The position numbers and the translations under genes are program-made. From LMUY01 sp965198895 (GTDB lineage Bacteria; Pseudomonadota; Alphaproteobacteria; Acetobacterales; Acetobacteraceae): DNA of 64,000 bases. The notes under the pieces were generated by a model. The model was not told the DNA's origin and did no database searches. It saw only the letters and a list, made by a program, of their open reading frames with translations. Location: positions 3,348,001 to 3,412,000 of the forward strand of contig OZ240676.1 of NCBI GenBank assembly GCA_965198895.1. Direction: 5' to 3'. Positions 33,847 through 43,524 of this stretch are shown piece by piece. The first letter of the stretch is position 1. Each line of letters starts with the position of its first letter.

Positions 33847-35256
33847 TCAGAACCGGAAATACAGGAAGGGCTTGAACGGGTCGGCCAACGCCTTGGCCAA
33901 CGCGAACACGAACAGCAGCGACAGCACCAGGTCCAGCGCGGCGCGGCCGGCGGGTGATGCCACCACCCCCTGCTGCGCGCGGTCGAAGCCCGGCACGCGC
34001 GGCAGGAACGAGACCAGGGCCGCGGCCGCCATCGCGGCCATCATCAAAGGCGTGCGGTATAGGCCGACGACGCTGCTGGGCCGGCCGGGGTGGAGCATGG
34101 CGCTGAACATGATGTCAGCCTGCCCCAACGAGACGGCGCGGAACACCAGCCAGCCTGCAACGGTCACGATGAAGGTCCACGCGTTGGCAGCAACTCGCGG
34201 CATCCGATCGAGCCAGCGCAACAGGAAAAGGCGCTCCAGGACCAGGAACACGCCGTTGTAGGCGCCCCAGGCGACATAGGTCCAAGCGGCGCCGTGCCAC
34301 AAGCCGCTGGCCAGGAAGCACACCCACAGGTTCAGGTACCGGTGCCACGGAGCGACGCGGTTGCCGCCGAGCGGGATGTACAGGTAGTCGCGGATCCAGG
34401 TCGACAGCGAGATGTGCCAGCGCCGCCAGAACTCGGTGATGCTGCACGAGATATACGGCTTGTTGAAATTCTCGTTCAGGCGGAAGCCGAACATGCGGGC
34501 GAGCCCGATTGCCATGTCGGAATAGGCGCTGAAGTCGATGTAGATCTGGAAGGTGAAGAACAGCACGCCCCACCAGACATCGGCGCCGCCGAGTTGCGCC
34601 GGGTCGGCGGCGAAGGTCATGTCCGCCCCGGTGGAGAGCGTGTCGGCCAGCATGGTCTTTTTCACCACGCCCAGCATGAAGCGGCGCAGGCCCTCGGTCA
34701 GGTCGCCGCGGCGCTCCCGTCCATAGGCGAGCAGCTGCGCCTCGAGTTCGTGGTATTTGATGATCGGGCCGGCCAGCAGCTTGGGGAACAGGAAGACGTA
34801 CAGCAGGTAGGTGGCGAACCCCGGCGCGGGCCGGCTGCGGCCCCGGTTGATGTCGACGAGGTAGGTGATCTTCTCGAACACGATGAACGAGACGCCGATC
34901 GGCAGGGCCACCTGCCCCAGATGCCAGGGCGTCAGGCCGGCCCCCACCAGCAGCACGTCCAGGTTGTCGACCGCGAACCCGGTGTATTTGTAATAGACCA
35001 GCACGCCGATGTTGATCAGCACGCCGAGCGCCAGGGCCGCCTTGCTGCCTTTCGCGACCTGCAGCGCCAGCAGGTAGTCGGTAACGCAGGTGAGCAGCAC
35101 CACGGGAACGAAGAGCGGCTCGCTCCATAGATAGAAGAACAGGCTGGCCGCCAGCAGCACGGCCGCGCGTGGCCCGGCCCGGTGCCGCACCGCCAGGAAG
35201 GCGGCGAACACGATGGGGAAGAACAGAAAGAGGAAAAGCGGCTCGTAGAACAGCAT
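33847..35256 (-). CDS. MBOAT family O-acyltransferase, AlgI-like
   Basis: A 469-residue multi-span membrane O-acyltransferase. The N-terminus MLFYEPLFLFLFFPIVF, the ITYLVDINRGRSRP segment, FFTFQIYIDFSAYSDMAIGLARM, the active region TEFWRRWHISLSTWIRDYLY and GLWHGAAWTY with the invariant His are all AlgI-type. It takes acetyl from a cytoplasmic donor across the inner membrane. Its ATG shares one base with the stop of the methyltransferase upstream, and the AlgJ-like gene follows 4 bases downstream, forming a three-gene operon. Confidence 0.9.
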   Translation of the reverse strand: MLFYEPLFLFLFFPIVFAAFLAVRHRAGPRAAVLLAASLFFYLWSEPLFVPVVLLTCVTDYLLALQVAKGSKAALALGVLINIGVLVYYKYTGFAVDNLDVLLVGAGLTPWHLGQVALPIGVSFIVFEKITYLVDINRGRSRPAPGFATYLLYVFLFPKLLAGPIIKYHELEAQLLAYGRERRGDLTEGLRRFMLGVVKKTMLADTLSTGADMTFAADPAQLGGADVWWGVLFFTFQIYIDFSAYSDMAIGLARMFGFRLNENFNKPYISCSITEFWRRWHISLSTWIRDYLYIPLGGNRVAPWHRYLNLWVCFLASGLWHGAAWTYVAWGAYNGVFLVLERLFLLRWLDRMPRVAANAWTFIVTVAGWLVFRAVSLGQADIMFSAMLHPGRPSSVVGLYRTPLMMAAMAAAALVSFLPRVPGFDRAQQGVVASPAGRAALDLVLSLLFVFALAKALADPFKPFLYFRF

Positions 35257-36185
35257 TAGCGGAGTGAGCCACCTTTGTACAAGGCGAAGATCCGCAGGTT
35301 GTAGCTGAAGTCGACGATGTTCTGCATCGCGTCGCGCAGGTCCGGCAGGGATGGCCGGCCGGCCGCAATCCGGTCGAAATCCGACAGGCGCACGATGGGC
35401 GACTGCAAAGCGGGCAGGGCCATGCGGATGTCGGTGAAGCCACAGCCCTGGGCCATGCGCCAGATCGCATGCACGTCGATGTCGTTCTCGATCACCGAGA
35501 AGTGGGCCATCTCGTACTGCGCGTCGGGGGTGCCGGAGTGCTCGGGGCCGGGTTCGTGGAAGACAGCGATGCCGCCGGGTTTCAGGACGCGGGCCATCTC
35601 GGCCAGGGTCGCCTGCTGGTCCAGCACGTGGTGGAAGGCGTCGAACGACACAATGCGGTCCATGCTGGCGTCTTCGGCCGGCAGGCGCGTGCCGTCGAAG
35701 CGGCGGAATTCTATGTGCAACTCGGCGGCCAGCGGGTCACGGGCCAGAAAGCGCCGGCCGAGTTCGAGCACGTTGGAGGACACGTCGGTCGCCACCACGT
35801 TCGCCCCCATGGTGGCCAGGCAGCGGGCCAGCCAGCCGGTGCCGCAGCCAAAATCCAGCACATGGGCGCCGTCGGGCAAATCGAGCAATTGCAGCACGGT
35901 GGAGATGCCGGCCAGGCGCGGCTGCGTGTCGGCGGGGCTTTGGAACGGGCGGCGGAACAGCGAGGCTTCCTCATCCTCGCGCACGAAATAGGCGTCGGCG
36001 CGGGCCAGGTGCTCCGCGGGGGTGAACCGGGCCATGATGTTGGCGACGGCAATGGGTGTGGTGCCCGAGTCGGCGGCCACACGCGCCTTGGCCCGGCTGT
36101 GGAGGCGCAGGGCCGGCCGGTAGTGCCAGCGCCGTATAGGGCCGAAGCGCAGGAACCAGCGCAGCAGGGATCGCAGGACGAGCAC
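35256..36185 (-). CDS. Class I SAM-dependent methyltransferase
   Basis: A 309-residue methyltransferase with motif I VLDFGCGTGWLARCL, motif II ANVVATDVSSNVLEL, and a VSFDAFHHVLDQ plus LKPGGIAVFHEPGP region typical of type 11 domains. An N-terminal extension of about 90 residues is rich in Arg and aromatic residues. It heads an operon with AlgI- and AlgJ-like genes, so it may modify a sugar or lipid-linked precursor that is later acylated. That link is inference. Confidence 0.85.
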   Translation of the reverse strand: MLVLRSLLRWFLRFGPIRRWHYRPALRLHSRAKARVAADSGTTPIAVANIMARFTPAEHLARADAYFVREDEEASLFRRPFQSPADTQPRLAGISTVLQLLDLPDGAHVLDFGCGTGWLARCLATMGANVVATDVSSNVLELGRRFLARDPLAAELHIEFRRFDGTRLPAEDASMDRIVSFDAFHHVLDQQATLAEMARVLKPGGIAVFHEPGPEHSGTPDAQYEMAHFSVIENDIDVHAIWRMAQGCGFTDIRMALPALQSPIVRLSDFDRIAAGRPSLPDLRDAMQNIVDFSYNLRIFALYKGGSLR

Positions 36186-36301
36186 TCCGGGCGGAAACGT
36201 CGGGCGGGCATAGCGGCAGGGGCGCGCCCGGTAAAGCCGGGTGCGGGGTATCGACGTGACGAGGGCGCGTCGCCATCTTTACCTGCGACTGGGAGTGCCC
36301 G

Positions 36302-38551
36302 ATGTCCGAAGTGATCGCCAAGCCGTCCGCCAAGGTTCCGAAAGCGCCGGCCCGCACCCGTGGGCAGACCAACCGCGACCTGGTCGGCACCGTGACGTTC
36401 GAGCCCAAGCGCCAGCCGGCCAAGCCGGTCACCAAGCGCCTGACGGTGGTCAGCGAGTACGAGCCGGCGGGCGATCAGCCGACGGCCATCCGGGACCTGT
36501 GGGCCGGGATCAATGCACCCGAGCGGGATCAGGTGCTGCTCGGCGTCACCGGGTCGGGCAAGACCTTCACCATGGCCAAGCTGATCGAACACGCCCAGCG
36601 CCCCACCCTGATCCTGGCGCCCAACAAGACCCTGGCTGCCCAGCTCTACGGCGAGATGAAAAGCTTCTTCCCGGACAACGCGGTGGAGTATTTCGTCAGC
36701 TACTACGACTACTACCAGCCGGAAGCCTACGTCCCGCGCACCGACACCTATGTGGAGAAGGACAGCCAGATCAACGAGGCGATCGACCGCATGCGCCACG
36801 CGGCGACGCAGAGCCTGCTGGAGCGCAACGACGTCGTGATCGTCGCGTCGGTATCCTGCATCTACGGTATCGGCTCGGTCGAAACCTACAGCCGCATGGT
36901 GGTGAAGCTCGAAGTCGGCGGCAGCATCTCGCGCGACACGCTGGCCCGGGCGCTGGCCGAGCAGCAGTACCGCCGCAACGACGCCGCCTTCCAGCGCGGC
37001 ACTTTTCGTTTACGTGGCGACTCCGTCGACATCTTTCCGTCCCACTACGAGGATCGCGCCTGGAAGATCAGCCTGTTCGGCGACGAGATCGAGGCGATCA
37101 GCGAGTTCGACCCGCTCACCGGCGAGATCACGGCGACGCTGAACGAGGTCCACATCTACGCGAACAGCCACTACGTGACGCCGCGCCCGACGCTGATCCA
37201 GGCGATCTCGGGCATCAAGGCGGAGCTGAAGGACCGGCTGGACGTGTTCGTGAAGGAGGGCAAGCTGCTGGAGGCGGAGCGGCTGCAGCAGCGGACCACC
37301 TTCGACCTCGAGATGATCGAGACCACCGGGTCCTGCAAGTCGATCGAGAACTACAGCCGCTTCCTGTCGGGCCGAAACCCCGGGGAACCGCCGCCGACGC
37401 TGTTCGAATACCTGCCCGAGAACGCCCTGCTGATCGTGGACGAGAGCCACGTGACCGTCCCCCAGATCGGTGGGATGGAGCGGGGCGACAACGTGCGCAA
37501 ATCGATCCTGGCCGAGTTCGGGTTCCGCCTGCCGAGCTGCATCGACAACCGGCCGCTGAAATTCGAGGAGTGGGAGCACTTTAGGCCCCAAACCGTCTTC
37601 GTCAGCGCGACCCCGGGGCCGTGGGAACTGGAGCGGGTACAGGGCGTGTTCGCCGAGCAGGTCATCCGCCCCACCGGCCTGATCGACCCGGTGACCGAGA
37701 TCCGCCCCGTCGAGCACCAGGTGGACGACCTGCTGCACGAAATCCGCGCCACCGTGGCGATGGGGGCAAGGACCCTCGTCACCACACTGACGAAGCGCAT
37801 GGCAGAGGATCTGACCGACTACCTGACCGAGCATGGCGTCAAAGTGCGCTATTTGCACAGCGACGTGGACACGCTGGAGCGGATCGAGATCATCCGCGAC
37901 CTCCGGCTCGGCGTGTTTGACGTGCTGATCGGCATCAACCTGCTGCGCGAAGGCCTCGACATCCCCGAATGCGCCCTTGTCGCGATCCTGGACGCGGACA
38001 AGGAAGGCTTCCTCCGCTCGCAGACCAGCCTGACGCAGACCATCGGCCGCGCAGCGCGCAACGTCGACGGCCGGGTGATCCTGTATGCCGACGTGATGAC
38101 CGACAGCCTGCGCAATGCGCTGGAGGAGACGTCACGCCGCCGGGCCAAGCAGCAGGCGTGGAACGAGGCGCACGGCATCACCCCCACCAGCGTGCGTAAG
38201 CAGATCGGCGCCGCGCTGAACAGCGTGTTCGAACAGGACTACGTGACCGTGTCCCCGGTGAAGGATGCCGGCGTGACGGACATGGTGGGCAAGGACCTCG
38301 CGCACTCGATCGCCGACCTGGAGAAGCGCATGCGGGCTGCCGCGGCCGATCTGGAGTTCGAGGCGGCCGCCCGGCTACGCGACGAGATCAAGCGGCTGGA
38401 GGCGCTGCAACTGGGGCTGGAACCGCCGCCGATGCCGCAGCGGATCGGGGCGGCCAAGCGGGACCGGACGCCGGAGCCGCTGGGACCCGGCGGGGGAGGG
38501 TATGACCCGGAGAAGATGAAGAAGCGTGGGATGAAGCGGGGCCGGCGCTAG
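36302..38551 (+). CDS. uvrB: Excinuclease ABC subunit B UvrB
   Basis: Nucleotide excision repair damage-verification helicase, 749 residues, longer than E. coli UvrB because of a roughly 40-residue basic N-terminal extension and a Gly-rich tail. Walker A GVTGSGKT is at residues 81-88. SYYDYYQPEAYVPRTDTYVEKD gives the beta-hairpin region, LLIVDESHVTVPQ the DEAD-like box, and the helicase motif VI is QTIGRAARNVDG. The C-terminal UVR domain that binds UvrC is IADLEKRMRAAA. GGGAGTG precedes the ATG. Confidence 0.97.
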   Translation: MSEVIAKPSAKVPKAPARTRGQTNRDLVGTVTFEPKRQPAKPVTKRLTVVSEYEPAGDQPTAIRDLWAGINAPERDQVLLGVTGSGKTFTMAKLIEHAQRPTLILAPNKTLAAQLYGEMKSFFPDNAVEYFVSYYDYYQPEAYVPRTDTYVEKDSQINEAIDRMRHAATQSLLERNDVVIVASVSCIYGIGSVETYSRMVVKLEVGGSISRDTLARALAEQQYRRNDAAFQRGTFRLRGDSVDIFPSHYEDRAWKISLFGDEIEAISEFDPLTGEITATLNEVHIYANSHYVTPRPTLIQAISGIKAELKDRLDVFVKEGKLLEAERLQQRTTFDLEMIETTGSCKSIENYSRFLSGRNPGEPPPTLFEYLPENALLIVDESHVTVPQIGGMERGDNVRKSILAEFGFRLPSCIDNRPLKFEEWEHFRPQTVFVSATPGPWELERVQGVFAEQVIRPTGLIDPVTEIRPVEHQVDDLLHEIRATVAMGARTLVTTLTKRMAEDLTDYLTEHGVKVRYLHSDVDTLERIEIIRDLRLGVFDVLIGINLLREGLDIPECALVAILDADKEGFLRSQTSLTQTIGRAARNVDGRVILYADVMTDSLRNALEETSRRRAKQQAWNEAHGITPTSVRKQIGAALNSVFEQDYVTVSPVKDAGVTDMVGKDLAHSIADLEKRMRAAAADLEFEAAARLRDEIKRLEALQLGLEPPPMPQRIGAAKRDRTPEPLGPGGGGYDPEKMKKRGMKRGRR

Positions 38552-38561
38552 GGCTGGCCGC

Positions 38562-39314
38562 ATGCTCGTCCAGCAAGGCGCCGCCCGAACCAATCGGATC
38601 GATCGGCGCCTCGCCGGCACCTTGGCCGCAATCGCCGGCGCCGTGAACGTCGCTGCCTTTCAGGCGGTCGGGTTCTTCGCGGCCAATATGACCGGCAACG
38701 TCTCGTCGGCCTCGGATCGCGCCGCCTTTGGACAAATTCGGCAGGCCGCCTTCCTGCTCGCGATCGTCGGCACCTTCATTTTCGGCGCCGCTGTTTCGAG
38801 CTTGATCATCGCGATCGGGCGGCGTCGGGACATCCGCGGCGTCTACGCGCTCAGCATCCTCGCCGAGGCGGTCCTCATGGCGGCGCTGAGCCTGACGGGT
38901 CCGCTGCTCTGGCCGCTTTGGCGTGGGCCCGTACTGGTCCTGGGGCTCAGCTTCCTGATGGGGCTGCAGAACGCCGTGGTGACCCGCATCTCGAACGCAC
39001 GGGTCCGCACCACCCACATTTCGGGCATGGCCACCGACATCGGCATCGGGCTGGGCCTGTTGCTGGACATGGCCTGCGGGGGCGAGCGGAGGGCCGAGCG
39101 GGAGACGGTGCTCGCCAATCTGCGGCTGCACGGCATGACCGTGCTCTGCTTCCTGGCCGGTGGGCTGGCGGGGGGCCTGGTGTATCGACAAGTCGGGATC
39201 AAGCTGCTGCTCGGCTGCGCGGCCCTGCTGCTGCTGATCGCCGTGCCCCAAGCGGTAAAGGCGAAATCAACGGGGCTGACCCCGGCCGAAATGGAACCTA
39301 CGAACGTCCCCTGA
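38562..39314 (+). CDS. YoaK/DUF1275 family membrane protein
   Basis: A 250-residue protein with about six hydrophobic helices. DUF1275 landmarks are AIAGAVNVAAFQAVGFFAANMTGNV and LGLSFLMGLQNAVVTRISNARVRTTHISG, followed by TDIGIGLGLLLD. The family is widespread, predicted to be an inner-membrane transporter-like protein, and functionally unassigned. It begins 10 bases after uvrB, so it may be co-transcribed. Confidence 0.87.
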   Translation: MLVQQGAARTNRIDRRLAGTLAAIAGAVNVAAFQAVGFFAANMTGNVSSASDRAAFGQIRQAAFLLAIVGTFIFGAAVSSLIIAIGRRRDIRGVYALSILAEAVLMAALSLTGPLLWPLWRGPVLVLGLSFLMGLQNAVVTRISNARVRTTHISGMATDIGIGLGLLLDMACGGERRAERETVLANLRLHGMTVLCFLAGGLAGGLVYRQVGIKLLLGCAALLLLIAVPQAVKAKSTGLTPAEMEPTNVP

Positions 39315-39358
39315 GCGGGTGGCCATAAATCCCGCAATCGTTGCTATACCCTATCCCT

Positions 39359-39883
39359 ATGACCCGCCTTGCCCGCCTCGAACGCGCGATCGAATTCCTG
39401 CTCTTCGGCAGCCGCTGGCTTCTGGTCCCGTTCTACCTCGGTCTCGCCGTCGGGCTCGCGCTGGTGCTGGGCAAGTTCGTGCTGTCGGCCGTCGAACTCG
39501 TGCTGCACGGCCTGGCGGGCAGCGAGGACCACTTCATCATCGGCATCCTCGGGCTGATCGACCTCTCGCTCGTCGCCAATCTGCTGCTGATGGTGATGTT
39601 CGCCGGATACCAGAACTTCGTCGGCCCGATGCATCTGGACGACCACCCGGACCGCCCCGATTGGATCGGCCATGTCGGTTTCGCGGAGATCAAGCTCAAG
39701 CTCCTCACCAGCATCGTGGCGATTGCCGCCATCCACGTGCTGGAGGATTTCATGGACGCGCCCACCCTGGAGAACCGCGCCCTGGCGTGGCGGGCCGGGT
39801 TGCTGCTGCTGTTCGTCGTGAGCGGTGTGATGATGGCGCTGATGGACCGCATCTCGAAAGACCCGGCGGGATCCGGGCACTGA
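39359..39883 (+). CDS. UPF0114 (YqhA) family membrane protein
   Basis: A 174-residue protein with three or four hydrophobic helices. The YqhA/TIGR00645 pattern is visible: ERAIEFLLFGSRWLLVPFYLGL, then IDLSLVANLLLMVMFAGYQNFV and FAEIKLKLLTSIVAIAAIHVLEDF. Function unknown, proposed to be a channel-like membrane protein. ATG 39359 starts MTRLARLERAIEF as in homologues; an ATG at 39341 is also in frame. Confidence 0.88.
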   Translation: MTRLARLERAIEFLLFGSRWLLVPFYLGLAVGLALVLGKFVLSAVELVLHGLAGSEDHFIIGILGLIDLSLVANLLLMVMFAGYQNFVGPMHLDDHPDRPDWIGHVGFAEIKLKLLTSIVAIAAIHVLEDFMDAPTLENRALAWRAGLLLLFVVSGVMMALMDRISKDPAGSGH

Positions 39884-39941
39884 GCTTGCGTTTGACAGCG
39901 CCCGGCGGCACCCTCAGACCACCAGGAATGCGGAGGTGGCC

Positions 39942-40967
39942 ATGATCTTTCGGCAACTCTTCGACAGCACGTCCGGCACATACAGCTATTTGCTGGCCAG
40001 CCGCCGTGGCGGCGAGGCGCTGATCATCGACCCGGTGCTGGAGAAGGTCGACCGCTACCTCAAGCTGATGGAGGAGTTGGACCTGCATCTGGTCAAGGCC
40101 GTGGACACGCATCTGCATGCCGACCACGTTACCGGGCTGGGGGCGCTGCGCGACCGGACGCACTGCATCACCGTCATGGGCGAGCACAGCAAGGTCGACG
40201 TCGTCTCCATGCGGATCGGCGACGGCGACCGGCTGGCGATCGAGGGAGTGAAGCTGGACGTGCTGTACACGCCGGGTCACACGGACGATTCGTACAGCTT
40301 CACCATGGCGGACCGGGTGTTCACCGGCGACACGCTGCTGATCCGCGGCACCGGGCGGACCGACTTCCAGAACGGTGATTCGCGAGCGCAATACGAGAGC
40401 CTGCAACGCCTGCTGAAATTGCCGGAGGAGACGCTCGTGTTCCCGGCGCACGACTACAAGGGCGACACCGTCAGCACGATCGGCGAGGAGAAGCGCTGCA
40501 ACCCGCGCCTGCAGGTGAAGGGGGCCGACGAATACGCAGCCCTGATGGCGTCGCTGAACCTGCCGAATCCCAAGATGATGGACGTTGCCGTCCCGGCGAA
40601 TTTGCGCCAGGGCTTCCTGCAGGCCGACATCGCTCGCCGCGGCTGGGCGGTATGTGCCACCGAGGCGCAGACCATGCTCCGGGCCGGCAATGTGGTTCTC
40701 GTCGACCTGCGCGAGACGATCGAGCGGGACAAGCATGGCGTGATCCCGGGCTCGGTCCACACCCCCTATTCGGAGTTGCAGCGCAGCTTCGGGTCCGGTG
40801 CCATGCTGGAGGAGTTCGCGGCCGCCGCCGGCAAGCCGCTGCTATTCCTGTGTGCGTTCGGCGAGCGCAGTGCGATGGCGGTGCAACGGGCACAGGAGGC
40901 GGGTCTGGCCTCCGCCCGGCATGTCGAGGGCGGCATGGCGGCCATGAAGCTGGCTACCGGCGCCTAG
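39942..40967 (+). CDS. Persulfide dioxygenase-rhodanese fusion (ETHE1-like MBL protein)
   Basis: A 341-residue two-domain protein. The N-terminal metallo-beta-lactamase fold carries the ETHE1-type motifs THLHADHVTG, YTPGHTDDS, GDTLLIRGTGRTDFQ and PAHDYKG, the iron ligands for oxidising glutathione persulfide to sulfite. The C-terminal rhodanese domain (from about residue 240) has the active loop FLCAFGERSAMA with its Cys. Such fusions channel sulfane sulfur between domains during sulfide detoxification. CGGAGG precedes the ATG at 39942 by five bases. No sulfide regulator is nearby. Confidence 0.88.
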   Translation: MIFRQLFDSTSGTYSYLLASRRGGEALIIDPVLEKVDRYLKLMEELDLHLVKAVDTHLHADHVTGLGALRDRTHCITVMGEHSKVDVVSMRIGDGDRLAIEGVKLDVLYTPGHTDDSYSFTMADRVFTGDTLLIRGTGRTDFQNGDSRAQYESLQRLLKLPEETLVFPAHDYKGDTVSTIGEEKRCNPRLQVKGADEYAALMASLNLPNPKMMDVAVPANLRQGFLQADIARRGWAVCATEAQTMLRAGNVVLVDLRETIERDKHGVIPGSVHTPYSELQRSFGSGAMLEEFAAAAGKPLLFLCAFGERSAMAVQRAQEAGLASARHVEGGMAAMKLATGA

Positions 40968-41085
40968 CCGGCAGGCGCTTTCGGCGCCGGCCTCAACGAG
41001 CAGCGGAACGATACCGCGCTTTTACACTTTTGTTGCTGTCGATGTTGCATAGAGGGGCGGCCGCAATGATCAAAGAGGCACTGTG

Positions 41086-42165
41086 ATGGACGTCCCAGCC
41101 CCGCAACGCGGCCCAGTGATGAACTCGAAGCCACAAAACCTCGCGGTGGCGGCGCTGGCACTGGGATTGTTCGTGCTGGGCGTCTACACGCTGTGGAACT
41201 TCCTCAGTGCGCTCGCCTGGGCCGGTATTTTCGCGGTGGCACTCTGGCCGTTATACCGGCGCATGCAGCTGCGGTTCGGCAAGGGCAAGCACAACATCCT
41301 GCTGCCGTCGCTGTTCACCCTGGCGGTGGCCCTGGTCTTCATCGTGCCCGTCGGCCTCGTCGGCATGCAGCTGGCAAATGAGGCCCACAACATGGCCGAC
41401 TGGCTGCACAACGCCCGCGAGCACGGCGTGCCAGAGCCGGATTTTGTGAAGCATCTGCCGGTTTTCGAGACCCAGGTGGATGGCTGGTGGAAGCAGAATC
41501 TCGCCGATCCCCAGGGTGCGAAGGATTTGGTGGAGCGGACCAGCAACGGCCGGGTCGGCTCGATGAGCCGGGAAATCGGTGCCCAGGTGGCCCGCCGGCT
41601 GACCTTGTTCGTGTTCACGCTGTTCACGCTATTCTTCCTGTTCCGCAGCGGCCACGAGGTGACCCAACAGATGCGCCGCGCCGCCTCGCGCACATTTGGC
41701 CCGAATGGCGAGCGGGTCGGCCGGCAGATCATCGCCTCCATTCATGGCACAGTGGACGGGCTGGTCCTGGTCGGGCTGGGCGAGGGCGTGCTGCTTGGCA
41801 TCGTCTACGCCTTCGCGGGCGTGCCCCATCCCACGGTGTTCGGCGCCCTGACTGCGGTCGCGGCGATGATCCCGTTCGGAGCTCCGATCATCTTCGCGAT
41901 TGCAGCCTTGCTGCTAGCCGCGAACGGCTCGATCGTTTGGGCCATCGCCGTGGTCTGCATCGGACTGGCCGTAACCGCCGCCGCTGACCATTTCGTGCGC
42001 CCCGTGTTGATCGGCGGCGCCACGCAACTGCCGTTCATCTGGGTGCTGCTTGGCATCCTGGGCGGGGTGGAGATGTGGGGCCTGCTGGGCCTGTTCCTCG
42101 GCCCGGCAATCATGGCGGCGCTGATGATGCTGTGGCGCGAATGGGCGGGTGAGCGACCGGCGTGA
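41086..42165 (+). CDS. AI-2E/PerM family transporter
   Basis: A 359-residue membrane protein of the AI-2E (PerM/TqsA) exporter family, with about seven helices in two clusters. LFLGPAIMAALMMLW near the end, IGGATQLPFIWVLLGILGGVEMWGLLG and ERVGRQIIASIHGTVDG are family segments. Members export autoinducer-2 or ions. The ATG at 41086 (or the GTG at 41083) follows AGAGG. The stop overlaps the GTG start of the flavin monooxygenase (GTGA). Confidence 0.87.
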   Translation: MDVPAPQRGPVMNSKPQNLAVAALALGLFVLGVYTLWNFLSALAWAGIFAVALWPLYRRMQLRFGKGKHNILLPSLFTLAVALVFIVPVGLVGMQLANEAHNMADWLHNAREHGVPEPDFVKHLPVFETQVDGWWKQNLADPQGAKDLVERTSNGRVGSMSREIGAQVARRLTLFVFTLFTLFFLFRSGHEVTQQMRRAASRTFGPNGERVGRQIIASIHGTVDGLVLVGLGEGVLLGIVYAFAGVPHPTVFGALTAVAAMIPFGAPIIFAIAALLLAANGSIVWAIAVVCIGLAVTAAADHFVRPVLIGGATQLPFIWVLLGILGGVEMWGLLGLFLGPAIMAALMMLWREWAGERPA

Positions 42166-43499
42166 GTCGCCAAATCCGGCTCAACGCCTTCGACATGGCG
42201 TGCGTCGGCCACATCCAACAGGGCATGTGGACCCATCCGCGCGACCGCTCCGCCGAATACGGCAGCCTCGCCCATTGGACTGGCCTCGCCAGGCTGCTCG
42301 AACGCGGGCTGTTCGACGGCTTGTTCCTGGCCGACGTTCTGGGCGTCTACGATGTCTACGGCGGATCGCCCGATGCTGCCCTGCGGGAGGCGGTGCAGGT
42401 GCCTCTGCTGGACCCGATGCTGCTGGTGTCCGCGATGGCGGCCGTCACCTCGGATCTGGGCTTCGGCGTGACGGTGAACCTGGCGTACGAGCAGCCCTTC
42501 ACCTTCGCCCGCCGCATGTCGACGCTGGACCAGCTGACCGGCGGGCGCATCGGTTGGAACATCGTCACCGGCTATCTGGACAGCGCGGCGCGCGCGATGG
42601 GGTTCGGCGCGCAGATGGCCCATGACGACCGCTACGACCTGGCAGACGAGTTCATGCAGGCTGTCTACGCCCTGTGGGAACACAGCTGGGAGGACGGCGC
42701 GGTGGCCGGGAAACCAGGCTGTTTCACCGACCCGGCCCGCGTGCGCCGCGTGCAGCACGCCGGGGCGCAGTACCGGTTCGACGCCATGGCCCTGGTCGCC
42801 CCGACACCCCAGCGCACACCGGTGCTGTACCAGGCTGGCAGCAGCGAGCGCGGCCGGACCTTTGCCGGGCGTCACGCCGAATGCGTGTTCGTCAACGGCG
42901 GCAGTAAATCGGGTGTCGCGCGACTGGTGGCGGATCTGCGGGCTCGGGCTGCTCCCCGCAGCATTCGGGTGTTCGCCGGCGCGACGCTCGTGATCGGCCG
43001 CACCCCGGCCGATGCCCAGGCGCTGCTGGCGGAGTATCGGGCGCATAGCAGCGTGGAGGGTGCTCTCGCCCATGCCAGCGCGTCGCTCGGGATCGATTTC
43101 GCGCGCTATGGCTGGGACGAACCAGTCGACGCGTCACCGACCGAGGCGATCCGGTCCAACATCGAGGCGATGACCCGGCAACTCGGCCCGGGCTGGACCA
43201 AGCGCATGCTGGCGGACCAGTTCGTGCTCGGCAGCCGGCAGCCGCCGATCGTGGGAAGCGCGTCCGAGGTGGCCGACGCGTTGCAGGCCTGGGTGGCGGA
43301 GGCGGATGTCGACGGCTTCAACCTGTCGCGGACCGTGGCGCCGGAGTGCTGGGAGGCGGCGGTCGATCTGCTGGTGCCGGAGTTGCAGGCGCGCGGGGTC
43401 TACAAGACGAGCTACGCGGCCGGGACCTACCGCGAGAAGCTATTCGGTGCCGGGCCGAGACTACAGCCGCCACACCCCGCCGGGTCTGGCCTGCCCTAA
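42162..43499 (+). CDS. NtaA/SnaA/DszA-type FMN-dependent monooxygenase
   Basis: A 445-residue luciferase-like monooxygenase using reduced FMN. The NtaA/SnaA/DszA family pattern is clear: LNAFDMACVGHIQQGMWTHP, LFDGLFLADVLG, SDLGFGVTVNLAYEQPFTFARR, STLDQLTGGRIGWNIVTGYLDSAARAMG, and YQAGSSERGRTFA. Members attack aminopolycarboxylates, sulfones or similar compounds. The GTG at 42162 overlaps the transporter stop, so uptake/export and oxidation may be linked. Substrate unknown. Confidence 0.9.
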   Translation: MSRQIRLNAFDMACVGHIQQGMWTHPRDRSAEYGSLAHWTGLARLLERGLFDGLFLADVLGVYDVYGGSPDAALREAVQVPLLDPMLLVSAMAAVTSDLGFGVTVNLAYEQPFTFARRMSTLDQLTGGRIGWNIVTGYLDSAARAMGFGAQMAHDDRYDLADEFMQAVYALWEHSWEDGAVAGKPGCFTDPARVRRVQHAGAQYRFDAMALVAPTPQRTPVLYQAGSSERGRTFAGRHAECVFVNGGSKSGVARLVADLRARAAPRSIRVFAGATLVIGRTPADAQALLAEYRAHSSVEGALAHASASLGIDFARYGWDEPVDASPTEAIRSNIEAMTRQLGPGWTKRMLADQFVLGSRQPPIVGSASEVADALQAWVAEADVDGFNLSRTVAPECWEAAVDLLVPELQARGVYKTSYAAGTYREKLFGAGPRLQPPHPAGSGLP

Positions 43500-43524
43500 C
43501 GTCGAAAGGGTCGGACGGACCCGG

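Noticed and set aside
40968..41085. Six-residue MIKEAL mini-frame just before the AI-2E transporter as an uptake leader peptide
   Set aside because: It is too short to judge, has no regulatory codon run and no attenuator hairpins; the AGAGG inside it is better explained as the ribosome site of the transporter gene.
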